64,000 nt of DNA, taken from assembly GCF_042100115.1 (NCBI RefSeq), contig NC_091274.1, positions 310,001-374,000 on the forward strand, read 5' to 3'. The notes below the pieces were generated by a model. The model saw only the letters and a program-made list of their open reading frames with translations, was not told where the DNA came from and ran no database searches. How positions within the stretch are numbered: position 1 is the stretch's first letter; each line of letters opens with the position of its first letter. This document shows, piece after piece, positions 23,527 to 33,528 of the stretch. Position numbers and translations under genes: made by a program. Origin of the DNA: Alternaria dauci. Lineage: Eukaryota; Ascomycota; Dothideomycetes; Pleosporales; Pleosporaceae.

Positions 23527-25688
23527 CTGTGGCGCAATGGGAAAGTCAAACGAACGATGGAGTGTATGCTATCGACAAAGTTCCGAGGGCAAGAAGGCGC
23601 GCCGGCTGTTTAACAGCGCCCGGGATGTCGTATAGCATCCCAGGCAGACGATGTATATATGCGTCTAGTATCTCTACACCTCGTCCACCGCTCAGTCCAT
23701 GCTCTGCCGCGCCCGATCAGATCGATGCCACATCACAGCCGTACAGGATGCCAACTTCGGTAGCTACATTAGTGACAGCCGGCCTGCATGGCGGCGGCGT
23801 GGTCTGCACATACCAACACGCGAGCTGCATCTTTTCGATAGCATACTTTCCTGATACTGCGGCTGACAAGGCAAGGAAAACAGGGACGACATGCGGACCG
23901 CTATCTTGTTAGTCCTCGCTTAGGCAGGTGTCCCGCTGCTTGGTATTACCGGATAAGTAAAGGGTCTTATCACAACCAATCAGCACCTAGACTACACACG
24001 CCAGCTTTAATCTATTTTCCGCGCAGTCATGTTAGCTCCCTGGAAACTCTCCTATTGATTTCGCTGCAGTCGAGCGCCTTGGGACGCCGCTCTCGTGGGC
24101 GATGTGTTCTGGCGATCTCAGGGTCTAGCAGCATGTTCGCTCGTTACACATTGCCGACATCAGGCAAATGTGTAGCTAGTGCGATGGCGCGCCTAACATT
24201 CGGTACGACTCGGACTCTTCTCCGTAGCCCTACGACGAGGTCCTGGGTTCACGATGTTGCGCTACGAAGTAGGAACGATGTAGCGCTAAGAATAGCTTCG
24301 TACTGATACCGGGTTTGTTATGCCGCTTTTATGCCGCAACCCTACGATATCGTATCAGTATTGAGTCGTTCTAACTACATCAGCTGCGCACAATGGCTTT
24401 GTTACCTAGGCACATTGCTAGGGATTGTACGTATCATCTCCCCAGATACGGCCAGTAGCAGGCATCCTGGCGATTGTGATGATGGCGGCGGGTTACCCGA
24501 TAGAGCATCCTATTCCGGAGACACTCCGAAGCACTCACCACCAGCTTGACATCTCGGCCTGACCAGCTTATCGTCATGCCTGCAATGTGTGAAGACACAA
24601 ATACCACGCGTAGCTCCTCCATGTCAGTTCCAAATTTGAAGGATGGAGCAAAATTAAGGTGGCGCACATGCAACCGCCAGTGGCTGATCGACCCGTGTGG
24701 GGAAAATCTGCGAACAAGATACGCTGCCGCCAGACACTAATCAAGTTGCATACACGTCTGGGCCAACCATTCTAGCCCAGCACAAGTGGAGATTGATCTG
24801 CATGGGAAATTTGACTATCTTGCGCATAGTCGCCATGCAGCCACCATGTACCTAGAGTCAAGTTGTCAGCCTCGCGCTGGCATGTGACAGCAAGCTGAGT
24901 CATTCGCACAGCGCCCACGGTATACTTCCGAGTAGGATGTATCTCAACAGTACCGAACTAGGCTGGGAAAGGGAGTTGATATGCACGTCAGACACGCACT
25001 TGGATGTATTGGCATCTCGTATTCAGGAACGTCTCGTGTGAGTATGATTGACCGGCAGTTGCATGCAGAGAAATCGATATATGCGATGTTCCGCACACAG
25101 TAGTCCCTTGATCGTGTAGGTCTGGAATAGGTCTATCCGCGGACTTTTGGAGTACGAATGAACTAGCACAGTTGGTGTTGCGATACTCCTTTGGCAGCCG
25201 AAAGCAGGTGACATCTGGTGATTTACATCGTCCTACAAGCTTTAGAGGAAATAGCTCCGTGACAGCTTGTCTCTTGACCAGGATCTCGATGCATCTGATC
25301 GCAGTTCCTTCGCGAGAGACTCACAGATGGTGTATTGAAGGACCGAGAAGTATGAGACCCGATGTATTAGGTTTGCTAGCCGTGCTCGGCGAGGTGAGTA
25401 ATCCAATGCATGAGAAGAGACGCCTTCATTCCACTCTCTCGAGCTGGAAGTCAGCTACCGTATGGTAAGAGTGGAGGTTGGTTGCAGTGACCGCTTCCAA
25501 GATGCTTCACATGCTGGGCGCGAACAAGCTAATCTGCATCTGGTTTAGTTCCCGCGGGGTAGACGGCGATCACATCGAACCATACACTCGAAGTAGAACG
25601 CACACAAAAAGTTGAAGCCCTAGAGCCAGATCACAAGGCCTCCAGACCACGCCCTAGTGGAGTTCGGCACGTCGTCGGAACAGTCGCT
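23527..25688. other. Gene-poor 2.2-kb stretch
   Basis: Only short frames on both strands; none has a domain, a good start context and consistent splice sites together. Base composition is near that of the neighbours, so it does not look RIP-mutated. The longest plus-strand frames are at 23496-23912 and 25172-25468. Confidence 0.5.
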
Positions 25689-26596
25689 ATGGCCTCGCTG
25701 CCGTCAGTACGCGCCTGCATCTTCGATGTAGACGGCACTCTGATCAACTCCGAGGGCATTTACACGGACATCTACAACAACATCCTCCGCGAGTATGGAA
25801 GACCAGACTATCCTTGGAGTATCAAAGCTACACAGCAAAGCAGAGGCACAAGTGTTCGTATCGCCCAGCCTCGAGAAATCCTCCATCCCGCTCATTCGTC
25901 ATAAAGGGTACAAAGCGCCTGCTAGACTGGGCCCAAGTACCCCTCACACCCGTACAATGGTCAGCCAAAGAGAGAGAGAGTACGCACCTTTTCAAGAACA
26001 GCAAGCTGCTCCCTGGCGTCGAAACACTTCTTGTTACCCTCAAAACAAAAGCGTCACCTCGCGTGCTCCTCGCACTAGCCAGTTCCGCCGGCCATCAAAA
26101 GTTTGCATTGAAGACATCGCACATACCAGCCATTAACGCAGCATTCGACAACCCAGCCTTCCAGGTCTTCGGTGACGACCCAGAAATGTCCGATAGTAAG
26201 AAGAAACCAGAACCTGACATCTTCCTCCTCGCTCTAAAGAGACTCAATGATGCAGAGAGAGCACGCGGAGAGCGAGGTCTGGAGCCAAGTGAGTGCTTAG
26301 TGTTCGAAGATTCGATTGCTGGGGTCGAGGCAGCGAGGAAGGCAGGTATGCGGGTTGTTTGGGTGCCGCATCCTGGGCTGGCGGAGGTTTGTAGAGGCAG
26401 AGAGATGGATGTGCTTATGGGTAGGACGGAGGAGGATGGGAATGTGCCGAGGTATGGAGAGCCTGTGGAAGGAGCTGTTAAGAGTCTTGTGGTTAACGAG
26501 GATGGACGAATGTTGTCTGAGGATGGAATGGCGGAGCTGAGGTCTAGTCTTGAAGACTTTCCGTACGCTGCGTATGGTATCAATATCACGCAATAA
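25689..26596 (+). CDS. HAD-superfamily phosphatase/hydrolase
   Basis: Two exons, 25689-25853 and 25907-26596, 284 residues. The intron 25854-25906 has an atypical GTTCGT donor and AAAG acceptor but gives exact phase and rejoins QQSRGTS to GTKRLLDWAQVPL, the order expected for this subfamily. Motif I FDVDGT is at residues 12-17, motif II is LALASSAG, motif III the lysine in KKKPEPDIF, and motif IV LVFEDSIAGVEAARKAGM. It most resembles the HDHD1/GS1-like group (pseudouridine-5'-phosphatase, glycerol-phosphatase and deoxyglucose-phosphatase relatives) acting on small phosphorylated metabolites. The substrate is not predictable here. Confidence 0.85.
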
Positions 26597-26829
26597 CTGG
26601 AAGACGGCGACGTATAGGCGTATTGTTAATATATGCAGTAGGCGACTGCAACATTTACGTGTCGAGAATCATCTGCCCCTCACCCGGGCTTATCCAAGGC
26701 CAAAAAATCTGCTCGTTCTCGTCGACATGATTGCACAAGTCCTTAGGTATACTGAACGGCCTCGGCATGTCACTCGGCCATACTTGAGCTACGTCTATGG
26801 TACGCCCCACTCGTGCTATCGACGACACG

Positions 26830-26838
26830 AAAAAAAAA
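26830..26838 (-). terminator. RNA polymerase III T-run terminator
   Basis: Nine consecutive T residues on the minus strand, nine bases after the 3' end of the tRNA-Arg gene, a normal Pol III terminator position. Confidence 0.75.
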
Positions 26839-26847
26839 GAAGATTTG

Positions 26848-26983
26848 TGACCTACGCAGGGATCGCTGTGAATGTTGTTAGAACGGCTGTTCGAATGGAG
26901 GTATCTTGGATGCTACTTACAACCTGCAATCTCTTGATATCGACGAATCGTAGTCAAGCGCCTTGCCATTGGGCCAGCAGGCC
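26848..26983 (-). tRNA. tRNA-Arg(ACG) with a 9-base anticodon-loop intron and a 55-base insert in the T-loop
   Basis: Reads from 26983 to 26848. Acceptor GGCCTGC pairs with GTAGGTC over seven positions (two G-U), then discriminator A. The A box TGGCCCAATGG fits the consensus TRGYNNARNNG. The anticodon stem CTTGA/TCAAG encloses CTACGA-A, anticodon ACG at 26951-26949. Intron one, 26947-26939, is nine bases between positions 37 and 38, the canonical eukaryotic site. Positions 49-55 read GCAGGTT; then a 55-base insert at 26920-26866 begins GTAAGT, contains TTCTAAC and ends CACAG; then CGATCCCTGC completes the T-arm. Removing both gives exactly 72 nt with all four stems intact. The layout of the D and variable regions is as in yeast tRNA-Arg(ACG). 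Confidence 0.82.
26866..26920 (-). other. Spliceosomal-type intron inside the tRNA T-loop
   Basis: Fifty-five bases, GTAAGT donor, CTAAC branch site twelve or so bases before the CACAG acceptor; length and signals equal those of the mRNA introns in this window. It lies between T55 and C56 of the tRNA and splits the Pol III B box into GGTT and CGATCCC. Confidence 0.7.
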
Positions 26984-28582
26984 AGTTGTTGGTGTTGATG
27001 ACGATAATTCCATTTCGCCCTTTATGAATGCCGCAACTGACATTTGCAGTCACTGCTGCCGGCTTAAAGTGTCACTCAACGACGACATCTGTGACTCAGT
27101 CGTGGTGTTCTCCTAGACAGTTAGCATAACATGGTGCCGTGGAAGTTTTCATTCGCCCCACTCCGTGGTAGCTGTTGATTGGCCATGTCTTCCTGATCAA
27201 GCAAGGCAGGCCAGTAGGGTCACATCCACTGGTTGCACCCATGGGGATACGATCGGAATTCGCAAGGGGTCACCCTGACAGTTCGTGATGAGCGTGGCAG
27301 CCTTCGGCGTTCAGATGTCGGATCAAGCGTGGCGGACTGACAGGGCTTCAAGACAGGGCGGGGCCGTGCTCAGTCGGCGCTAAAAGCTGGTAGTTCCACC
27401 GCGCGCCGCGACGCGCGTACCAACGCTTCATTGAGCCGTCATCCACTATCATCACTCCCATCAATCGCTCGACATCGTCGTCATATGACTGTTTCCCACA
27501 TTGTAGTCTCACTCGGCTATCTACTTGCCAAAGTTTCAGCGAGATTGAGGCGCGTAAGACACGTTAAGACTCCCGAGGTCCATCCAGAGCGACAATTCGT
27601 CTTCCTCTTTCTGCGCCTCAGCCTCTGTATGATCTTCGTTCTGAGCGATCATCTGACAGACCGTCTGCGAGCTCCTACCGGCAGCAGAATCTCTTCTGAA
27701 TCTAGCCATTACAACTTTTAGCTCGTCTGAGCCGAAGAGCTATCATAACGTATCCGTATCGTCAAATGCGGCCTGACGATGCTGTGAACTTGGGACATAA
27801 ATAATGTTACCGATACTGAATGTTAACAAACATAGTAGGTTTCGTGTGTCCCAGTCCTCCGCAAGCTCAGATCCTGGGGAAATCGCGCTTGTAGTGCCGG
27901 GTATGTGCGATTTTGCTCAACCGATGGCGCGAGTTTTCCGACCGGCAGTGTCGTACTTACTATGTCCGTGGAGGGAGTACACGTCGAACACGAAAGCCTA
28001 GCTTATCTTGGCGTCCATTACGGTATTTCAGTCCCAACAATCACCGTGGACAAGGCATGGTACCAGGACTCAACCTTCTGCATGAAGAGGCAACAGAAGA
28101 AATGGTACCACTTTCTGGAGTGTAAGATAGGAAACCACGCCGAGCTCTAGCCATTGACGCTTCGGCTTATTCAGCTTCATCGCATAGCCGCATGCTATTA
28201 GGCAGTGTACAAATATGGCTTTCAGCAACCTGGCGTAGGTGTTTTCGAAACATCGTCTACTGTGTCTTGTGATGCGTATCTTACAAGAATTAGGCGTCGA
28301 ATGCGACACTTCACGTGTTGGTGGGGCATGCTTACCTACATTAGGATGTCACGGGACTTCAGCTGTACGCCACTGCATCACAGAAGCAGACAGCGTGCTT
28401 CTGGACATCTCCGATGCCAGTCTCATGAGCAAATCTCATTCCAGCGAGCCTCTGAGAACACGGAACATAGTGTTGGCCACCTGGCCAGGCGACTCGCTGT
28501 TCACCCTGATCCAAGCGAACTCTTTTTGGTATACCTCAGCCTCGCGGCACTGTGACCGCTCACATCTCACAAGAGACCAAGT
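26984..28582. other. Intergenic, no gene recognised
   Basis: About 1.6 kb between the tRNA gene and the HET gene. A 78-codon frame from an ATG at 27485 has two hydrophobic segments but nothing recognisable. No repeats noticed. The interval 26597-26829 on the other side of the tRNA is also empty. Confidence 0.45.
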
Positions 28583-31264
28583 ATGGCCGCTGCAATTATC
28601 CCACGAGCCTTCCTGGCCCCTGGACGATCGGCGTTTGCTGTAATCGATCCTATCACCGAACAATATCATCGTTTGCTGGACCAAAGTGGTGCGCTCCAGC
28701 TGGGCACGACTGGAAAGTCGGGCAGCTACTTCGCTATTTCTTATGTATGGAGCGACTGGAAAGAGACCGCTGAGGATAAATTCCCCAGCTGGAAACTGTT
28801 GCGAGAGCGCCTACTCATGCTCGCGACAACAGATCTTGCGACAAACCTTCTCAAGGCCCCCACTGATATTGCTGAAAGAATTCCACTTAAGCTATTTCAA
28901 CCAGACCCGTTTCGATGTTGGCTCGACTCAAAATGCATCGACCAAAACTCACTGGCGGACAAGATACACTGGATCCCGCGCATGAATGAGATCTATTTCG
29001 ATGCACGGTGCACCATCCTTTTGCTCAGAGACGTCGATCTTACAGCCCTTTATGAGCTGTTGAGGCTTATGAAGTGTCTCATAGCCGAGACCTCGCCCGA
29101 ATGGGTTTCCGACTCACACCGATGCCTGTTCACACCGAGTTGCATCTCTCTGGTGGCGTCGATTCCTCCATCACTTGAGCAGGCTTGCCTAGACAGCCTA
29201 GATGCTCTCTGGAAAGGATCATGGCGAAAGCGCGCGTGGATCTTCCAAGAGATACTTCTCTCCGCCCGATACATGTTAAGCTGGGGAGACAAATCCACTG
29301 TCGCTTACATGGAGCTTGGGATGGTCGGGCGGATAGCAGCTTTCCTCCATCAACGCTATCCGGAGAAGGCCTGGCTGCACGACTTTTGGTCTTGGTGCAA
29401 ACAATGTCACTGCCTTCGAGAATTTTACGCGAATAAACTTGACATGGAAGCGACTGTGTTGCAACTGGCCGAACATTTGGAGGCCACAGTCGCTTGCGAC
29501 AAGTACTACGCGCTGTGTGGAATTTTGAACTTGAAGGATGTTCTTTATAATGCGAACCATAGTGCCGAGGAGGCTCTTGACCAAGTGCTTTCTGCTCTGA
29601 CGAGACAAGGCAGAATGGGCTGGATGTACGCAATACCTCCCTGTGTTTCTGGAGCCGGAATTACCTTGTCCGATCGTTGCATGGCTCCATTCTTCCTGAC
29701 TCGCAAGAAGAGACAAACATCGGTAGGCTTTTACCAGGAGAGCTTCGTATCTGAAGACTTCATGGGGTTCACGGCGGTCGAGATGGGGTTTGTCCAGGAG
29801 GTGACTAGTCTTGAAACAGTCATTCGGCACCTGGGCAGCGGCGTGGGCTCACTATACGCGCAAGGAATCAAGGAAGAGTCCTTTCGAGGGTTATACGGGT
29901 CTTCACCCATTGCGGAGCAACTCTTGCCGGCAATCCTTCATCGATTGGGCTACGACACCATCGGCCCATTCCGCGAGCATATTCTTTTCGACCGGCTACG
30001 AACAGCCTTCGGAATCGCAGGGTCATCAAGCCCTCTGACTGGCACAGACACTGATGCCATGACGTTTTGGGAGATTGTAGTACGACTCTGCTTCGTCGAG
30101 ACCAGTTCCTTCGAAGGCAGCGATCCTTTGGGCCAGCAGCTCGTGCAGATGTCTGCAGATCAAGTGCAAAACCTTTGCAAGACACTGGTAAGCCAGGGGT
30201 GGTGTGTCGTGCACTGGCACACCTACGAAAAAGAGCCCAGAGCTCAACTAGCAGTCGCATTGCTTGACAAGCCCAGCGACGCCTACAAATGGGCTGGCAG
30301 AACGATGTGGTGTATCCGGACACAACGAAGCCAAGACTCTTTGTTGCTGGTTGGCGGCAGCGAAAGATCAAACGAGCCGAGAGATGATGACGAAAGTGAA
30401 ATGAGTATGACAAGAAAGCCCTCCACAACAAGCACACAGCTCCGTGATTCCGGGACGAAGTTCTATGGCATGGCTCTACAGGTGCCGAGGCTCCACACTC
30501 TTTCCAACTTTGCCCATCCCGTGAGCCACGACAACGCAGCTGAGCTGTACAGAGAAACTCTGCATCATCCGATGGTCGACGACGTCATTGGCACATTTGA
30601 GAGCTTCTCTACGTCAGTCGCAGATAGTTGGAATCGAAAGATCAAGTTCTTTCTAGTCCAGAGGCGGAGAGGCGTTGCGAATCCGACACCAGTTGTACAC
30701 CACGCCGATGCACTTGTCGACCTCGTAGGCCAGTGTGCGCATCTGGATATCTCGTTGGACAATGTGCAATCACCGGTCGTGTCGAACAATAGGACAGAAC
30801 GCGGGCCAAACTCTCAAGTGGACTACCTTGGTTCCATGTTTGCATCCCTAGACCGGGAGCTAGTCCGTGATGTTTTCTACAACTCTAGGTACGTTGTGGC
30901 AGTATCTCAATTCCACTTTGATCAAACTCTAATGCAGCAGAATAGCGACCTAGACGCCGCAATCGACTCTTGCTTGCAGTTGACAGATGCCGGTGTGGAT
31001 CAAACACACGACACAACCGGAACTGAAGATCTCTATGATGATTCTTCTTACAACTCTTTCGGCACCAATGACGCGCAGACTGCAGCCCTCATCGATTTTT
31101 CGTCAGACTCCGAATCTGGGTCACGATCACTAGTCTTGATTGATCTTTCACCCGATCATACAGGTGTAAAAACTACTTTGACGCATAAGGATTCCACAAC
31201 CTCGGCGGAGAAAGTGCATCTTTTAGCTTACAGTAGTAGTAGTCAACAGGATTCCTTGATATAA
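28583..31264 (+). CDS. HET-domain (heterokaryon incompatibility) protein
   Basis: Single exon, 893 residues. HET domains mediate non-self recognition and programmed cell death after hyphal fusion in filamentous ascomycetes. The N-terminal region shows the usual blocks: FAISYVWSDWKE near residues 48-59, CWLDSKCIDQNS near 112-123, MNEIYFDARCTILLL shortly after, then WRKRAWIFQEILLSARY. CDKYYALCGILN, typical of the region after the HET domain, follows further on. The rest has no recognised domain (no WD40, NACHT or ankyrin repeats). The C-terminal tail is Asp/Ser-rich and repeats a short pattern (ALIDFSSDSES, LVLIDLSPDHT). Whether it acts as an incompatibility gene cannot be told. Confidence 0.85.
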   Translation: MAAAIIPRAFLAPGRSAFAVIDPITEQYHRLLDQSGALQLGTTGKSGSYFAISYVWSDWKETAEDKFPSWKLLRERLLMLATTDLATNLLKAPTDIAERIPLKLFQPDPFRCWLDSKCIDQNSLADKIHWIPRMNEIYFDARCTILLLRDVDLTALYELLRLMKCLIAETSPEWVSDSHRCLFTPSCISLVASIPPSLEQACLDSLDALWKGSWRKRAWIFQEILLSARYMLSWGDKSTVAYMELGMVGRIAAFLHQRYPEKAWLHDFWSWCKQCHCLREFYANKLDMEATVLQLAEHLEATVACDKYYALCGILNLKDVLYNANHSAEEALDQVLSALTRQGRMGWMYAIPPCVSGAGITLSDRCMAPFFLTRKKRQTSVGFYQESFVSEDFMGFTAVEMGFVQEVTSLETVIRHLGSGVGSLYAQGIKEESFRGLYGSSPIAEQLLPAILHRLGYDTIGPFREHILFDRLRTAFGIAGSSSPLTGTDTDAMTFWEIVVRLCFVETSSFEGSDPLGQQLVQMSADQVQNLCKTLVSQGWCVVHWHTYEKEPRAQLAVALLDKPSDAYKWAGRTMWCIRTQRSQDSLLLVGGSERSNEPRDDDESEMSMTRKPSTTSTQLRDSGTKFYGMALQVPRLHTLSNFAHPVSHDNAAELYRETLHHPMVDDVIGTFESFSTSVADSWNRKIKFFLVQRRRGVANPTPVVHHADALVDLVGQCAHLDISLDNVQSPVVSNNRTERGPNSQVDYLGSMFASLDRELVRDVFYNSRYVVAVSQFHFDQTLMQQNSDLDAAIDSCLQLTDAGVDQTHDTTGTEDLYDDSSYNSFGTNDAQTAALIDFSSDSESGSRSLVLIDLSPDHTGVKTTLTHKDSTTSAEKVHLLAYSSSSQQDSLI

Positions 31265-31547
31265 ATATAGTGCTTATCACTTCTCCGTTTTCTACATTGA
31301 GAGTCAACGTAAGCGGTAAATTGGCTGCATAGGACTCAGCTTTGAAAACATAGAAATTACCAGAAGATCGTCCTCAGTCTAGGCATTACAAAGCTGCAAA
31401 AGATAACCTCATGTCTCGACATAACAGAGTCATATATGAAGCCGGCAAACAGTTTCTACAAAGGCTATATTCCACGCAGTGGAAAGGCTTTGTTTCCTAC
31501 CAATATGCATACTCGTCCAGACAGCGGAGTCAAGTTCGAAAGTACCA

Positions 31548-32942
31548 TTACCACCCCTCCAACTCCTCTCCTCTTGTCTCCAAACTCGGCGGCTGAACAG
31601 GCATACCCTTCTTCAAAGCACCGACAAGCGGATCTTTACTCATCAACTCCTGCATTTTCTCCTCGGTACTGACATCAGCTTTGACCCGCTTATACGCCAT
31701 CCTGCTTGGCTTGTCAACAACGCCCAAGAATTTCTCCCTTCGCGCATCAGACCACGCATTCAACAGCTTCTCATCATTAGAAGCCTGGCCCATGAGAACG
31801 CGGATAAGGACTTCTGAAAGTGAAGAAGCATCTGCCATTCCAGATGCGAGACCAAGTCCTGCATATGGATTCGTCAAGTGCGCTGCATCGCCTACCACAC
31901 AGACGCGGGCGTCGTGGTGGTAAAGTGAGGGTACGACGCGTTGTTGGGCTTTGTACGGTGCTACACGGACGACCTCGTAACCTATATCGCCGTTTTCATT
32001 GCGTCCGTCGTTCGGCATCATGACGCGCAACTTCTCATCCAAGGCCCGGTTGATCTCTTCTTCGGAAACGCCAATGGGTACGCCGTAACTAACGCGCCAC
32101 AGCGCTGGCTTACCATCAGCTGCATGGTTGATGCGGCCGATGAGACCGTAGTTCAAGGGATCCATGATGAAGTTCGCATCGTAGAAGCCGTGGGCGTGGA
32201 AGTCGAAATAGAGATCCGTAGCTACGAGTTGAGCGTCGAGTGTCTCGCCTTCTAGATTGATACCAAGGTCTTTCCGTATGATGGAGTGAGCGCCTGATGC
32301 GTCGATCAGATAGGCTGCTTCGATGGGCTCGTCGCCTAGTTGTATTGAAGAGGCCTCGGGCATGATCTGGACGCTGACGCTGCTTGGTGTCGGCTTGAAC
32401 GAAGTGACGCTAGTTCCGATTCGCACTTCTGCTTTTCCATCCAGAGCAGCCAAGCGCTTCATAAGAACTTGTTGGAACTTGCCCTGGGGTAGTAGGAGTT
32501 GACCCTTCCCTTTCATTCCTTCGCCCGAGTTGTCAAAGGTCTTGCCTGCGATTATCTTGCTGCCGTTTTGGACGCTTGTTCGGAAACACAAGCCTGAACT
32601 CAAACTGCCTGTCTTGACTAGCTCGGGTAGCAGACCTGGTACCTTGGACAAGATAGGGTAAGTGGGCGGTTGATGGGCCATTGCGCGAGTTGACGTGGGG
32701 TCTGGCTGCTGTGGTTCGATGACAACCACTTTGTTGGGGATGTCAGATTGGGCGAGGAGAAGGGCTAAGAAGAGGCCGACACAACCGCCTCCTGCGATCA
32801 CGATTGGCAGAGGTTTTGCATGGGCGCCGTTGGTGCCGTTCGTATGGGAGAAGCCATAGGAGTAGTCGGCAGAACCGTTTGTTCCGTTTGTGCTGGAATT
32901 GTGAAGCCCGTATTCGCTTGTCGTAACATTCGTGGTCGCCAT
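31548..32942 (-). CDS. FAD-dependent monooxygenase
   Basis: Single exon, 464 residues. Belongs to the FAD-binding (phenol hydroxylase/salicylate hydroxylase-like) monooxygenases that insert one oxygen from O2 using NAD(P)H. The dinucleotide-binding motif IVIAGGGCVGLFLALLLAQ follows an about 40-residue Asn/Gly/Thr-rich N-terminus (NGTNGSADY, NGTNGAHAK). The FAD-ribityl motif VVGDAAHLTNPYAGLGLASG is near residue 350. No signal peptide or membrane anchor is evident. Isolated gene, not obviously in a metabolic cluster, convergent with the HET gene. The substrate is unknown. Confidence 0.88.
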   Translation of the reverse strand: MATTNVTTSEYGLHNSSTNGTNGSADYSYGFSHTNGTNGAHAKPLPIVIAGGGCVGLFLALLLAQSDIPNKVVVIEPQQPDPTSTRAMAHQPPTYPILSKVPGLLPELVKTGSLSSGLCFRTSVQNGSKIIAGKTFDNSGEGMKGKGQLLLPQGKFQQVLMKRLAALDGKAEVRIGTSVTSFKPTPSSVSVQIMPEASSIQLGDEPIEAAYLIDASGAHSIIRKDLGINLEGETLDAQLVATDLYFDFHAHGFYDANFIMDPLNYGLIGRINHAADGKPALWRVSYGVPIGVSEEEINRALDEKLRVMMPNDGRNENGDIGYEVVRVAPYKAQQRVVPSLYHHDARVCVVGDAAHLTNPYAGLGLASGMADASSLSEVLIRVLMGQASNDEKLLNAWSDARREKFLGVVDKPSRMAYKRVKADVSTEEKMQELMSKDPLVGALKKGMPVQPPSLETRGEELEGW

Positions 32943-33528
32943 CCTCAGCTTAGATAACTCCGGATCTCTGGTTTAGATTGGGCGGTCTATTCGTCAGTGG
33001 TAGGAGTGGGCGATGGCCGGATGATGTCGTTGAATGAAATCTATTTTCCAGAACAATGAATGCTAGTCTCGTACTCTCTCAGTGGGAATCATCCATCGGG
33101 ATACGCATGTGTATTAACGGCTTCGACCGGCTATGCGACGACGTTCTCATCGATGTGGTGTTGTCATTGTGGTACCTACCGTAGCGGCCCCGATGTGGGG
33201 AACCGGCGGCTTGAGCCTCAGGGTCCATTCAACGTCGAAGCTCTTTTGGGAACCTCTGCTGGAAACCCCAACGTCATTCAAACAAGCATGAAGTGCAACC
33301 TAAATGCTATTTTATCATTCCCTGTAGCTACCTATGAGGTTCTTGACATATAGAGTTGTATATCTGATAACATATGATGCTCGTCGAATCCATACCTTTG
33401 CCACCCGTATCTTGTCTGCCGAAAAAAACATCTTGACACCATGTAAACAGCTCGAACGTCCTTCGGTAGCCTAGGAATAGGTAATGGAACTATCATTAAG
33501 CAGTTCGCACTTGGCAAATTCTCAGCAA
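32943..33528. other. Intergenic, nothing recognised
   Basis: About 590 bases between two minus-strand genes; includes the promoter of the monooxygenase. A 97-codon plus-strand frame at 33060-33353 has no recognisable content. Confidence 0.45.

Noticed and set aside
24180..24300. GGTCCTGGGTTCACGATG looked like part of a tRNA T-arm
   Set aside because: No A box or pairing acceptor and anticodon stems at the right spacing on either strand.
23527..25688. Possible decayed transposon in the gene-poor stretch
   Set aside because: No repeat, terminal structure or RIP-like dinucleotide bias seen; there is simply no recognisable feature.
27485..27721. 78-codon frame with two hydrophobic stretches
   Set aside because: Could be a small membrane protein, but without neighbours, motif or conservation data the support is too weak to list.
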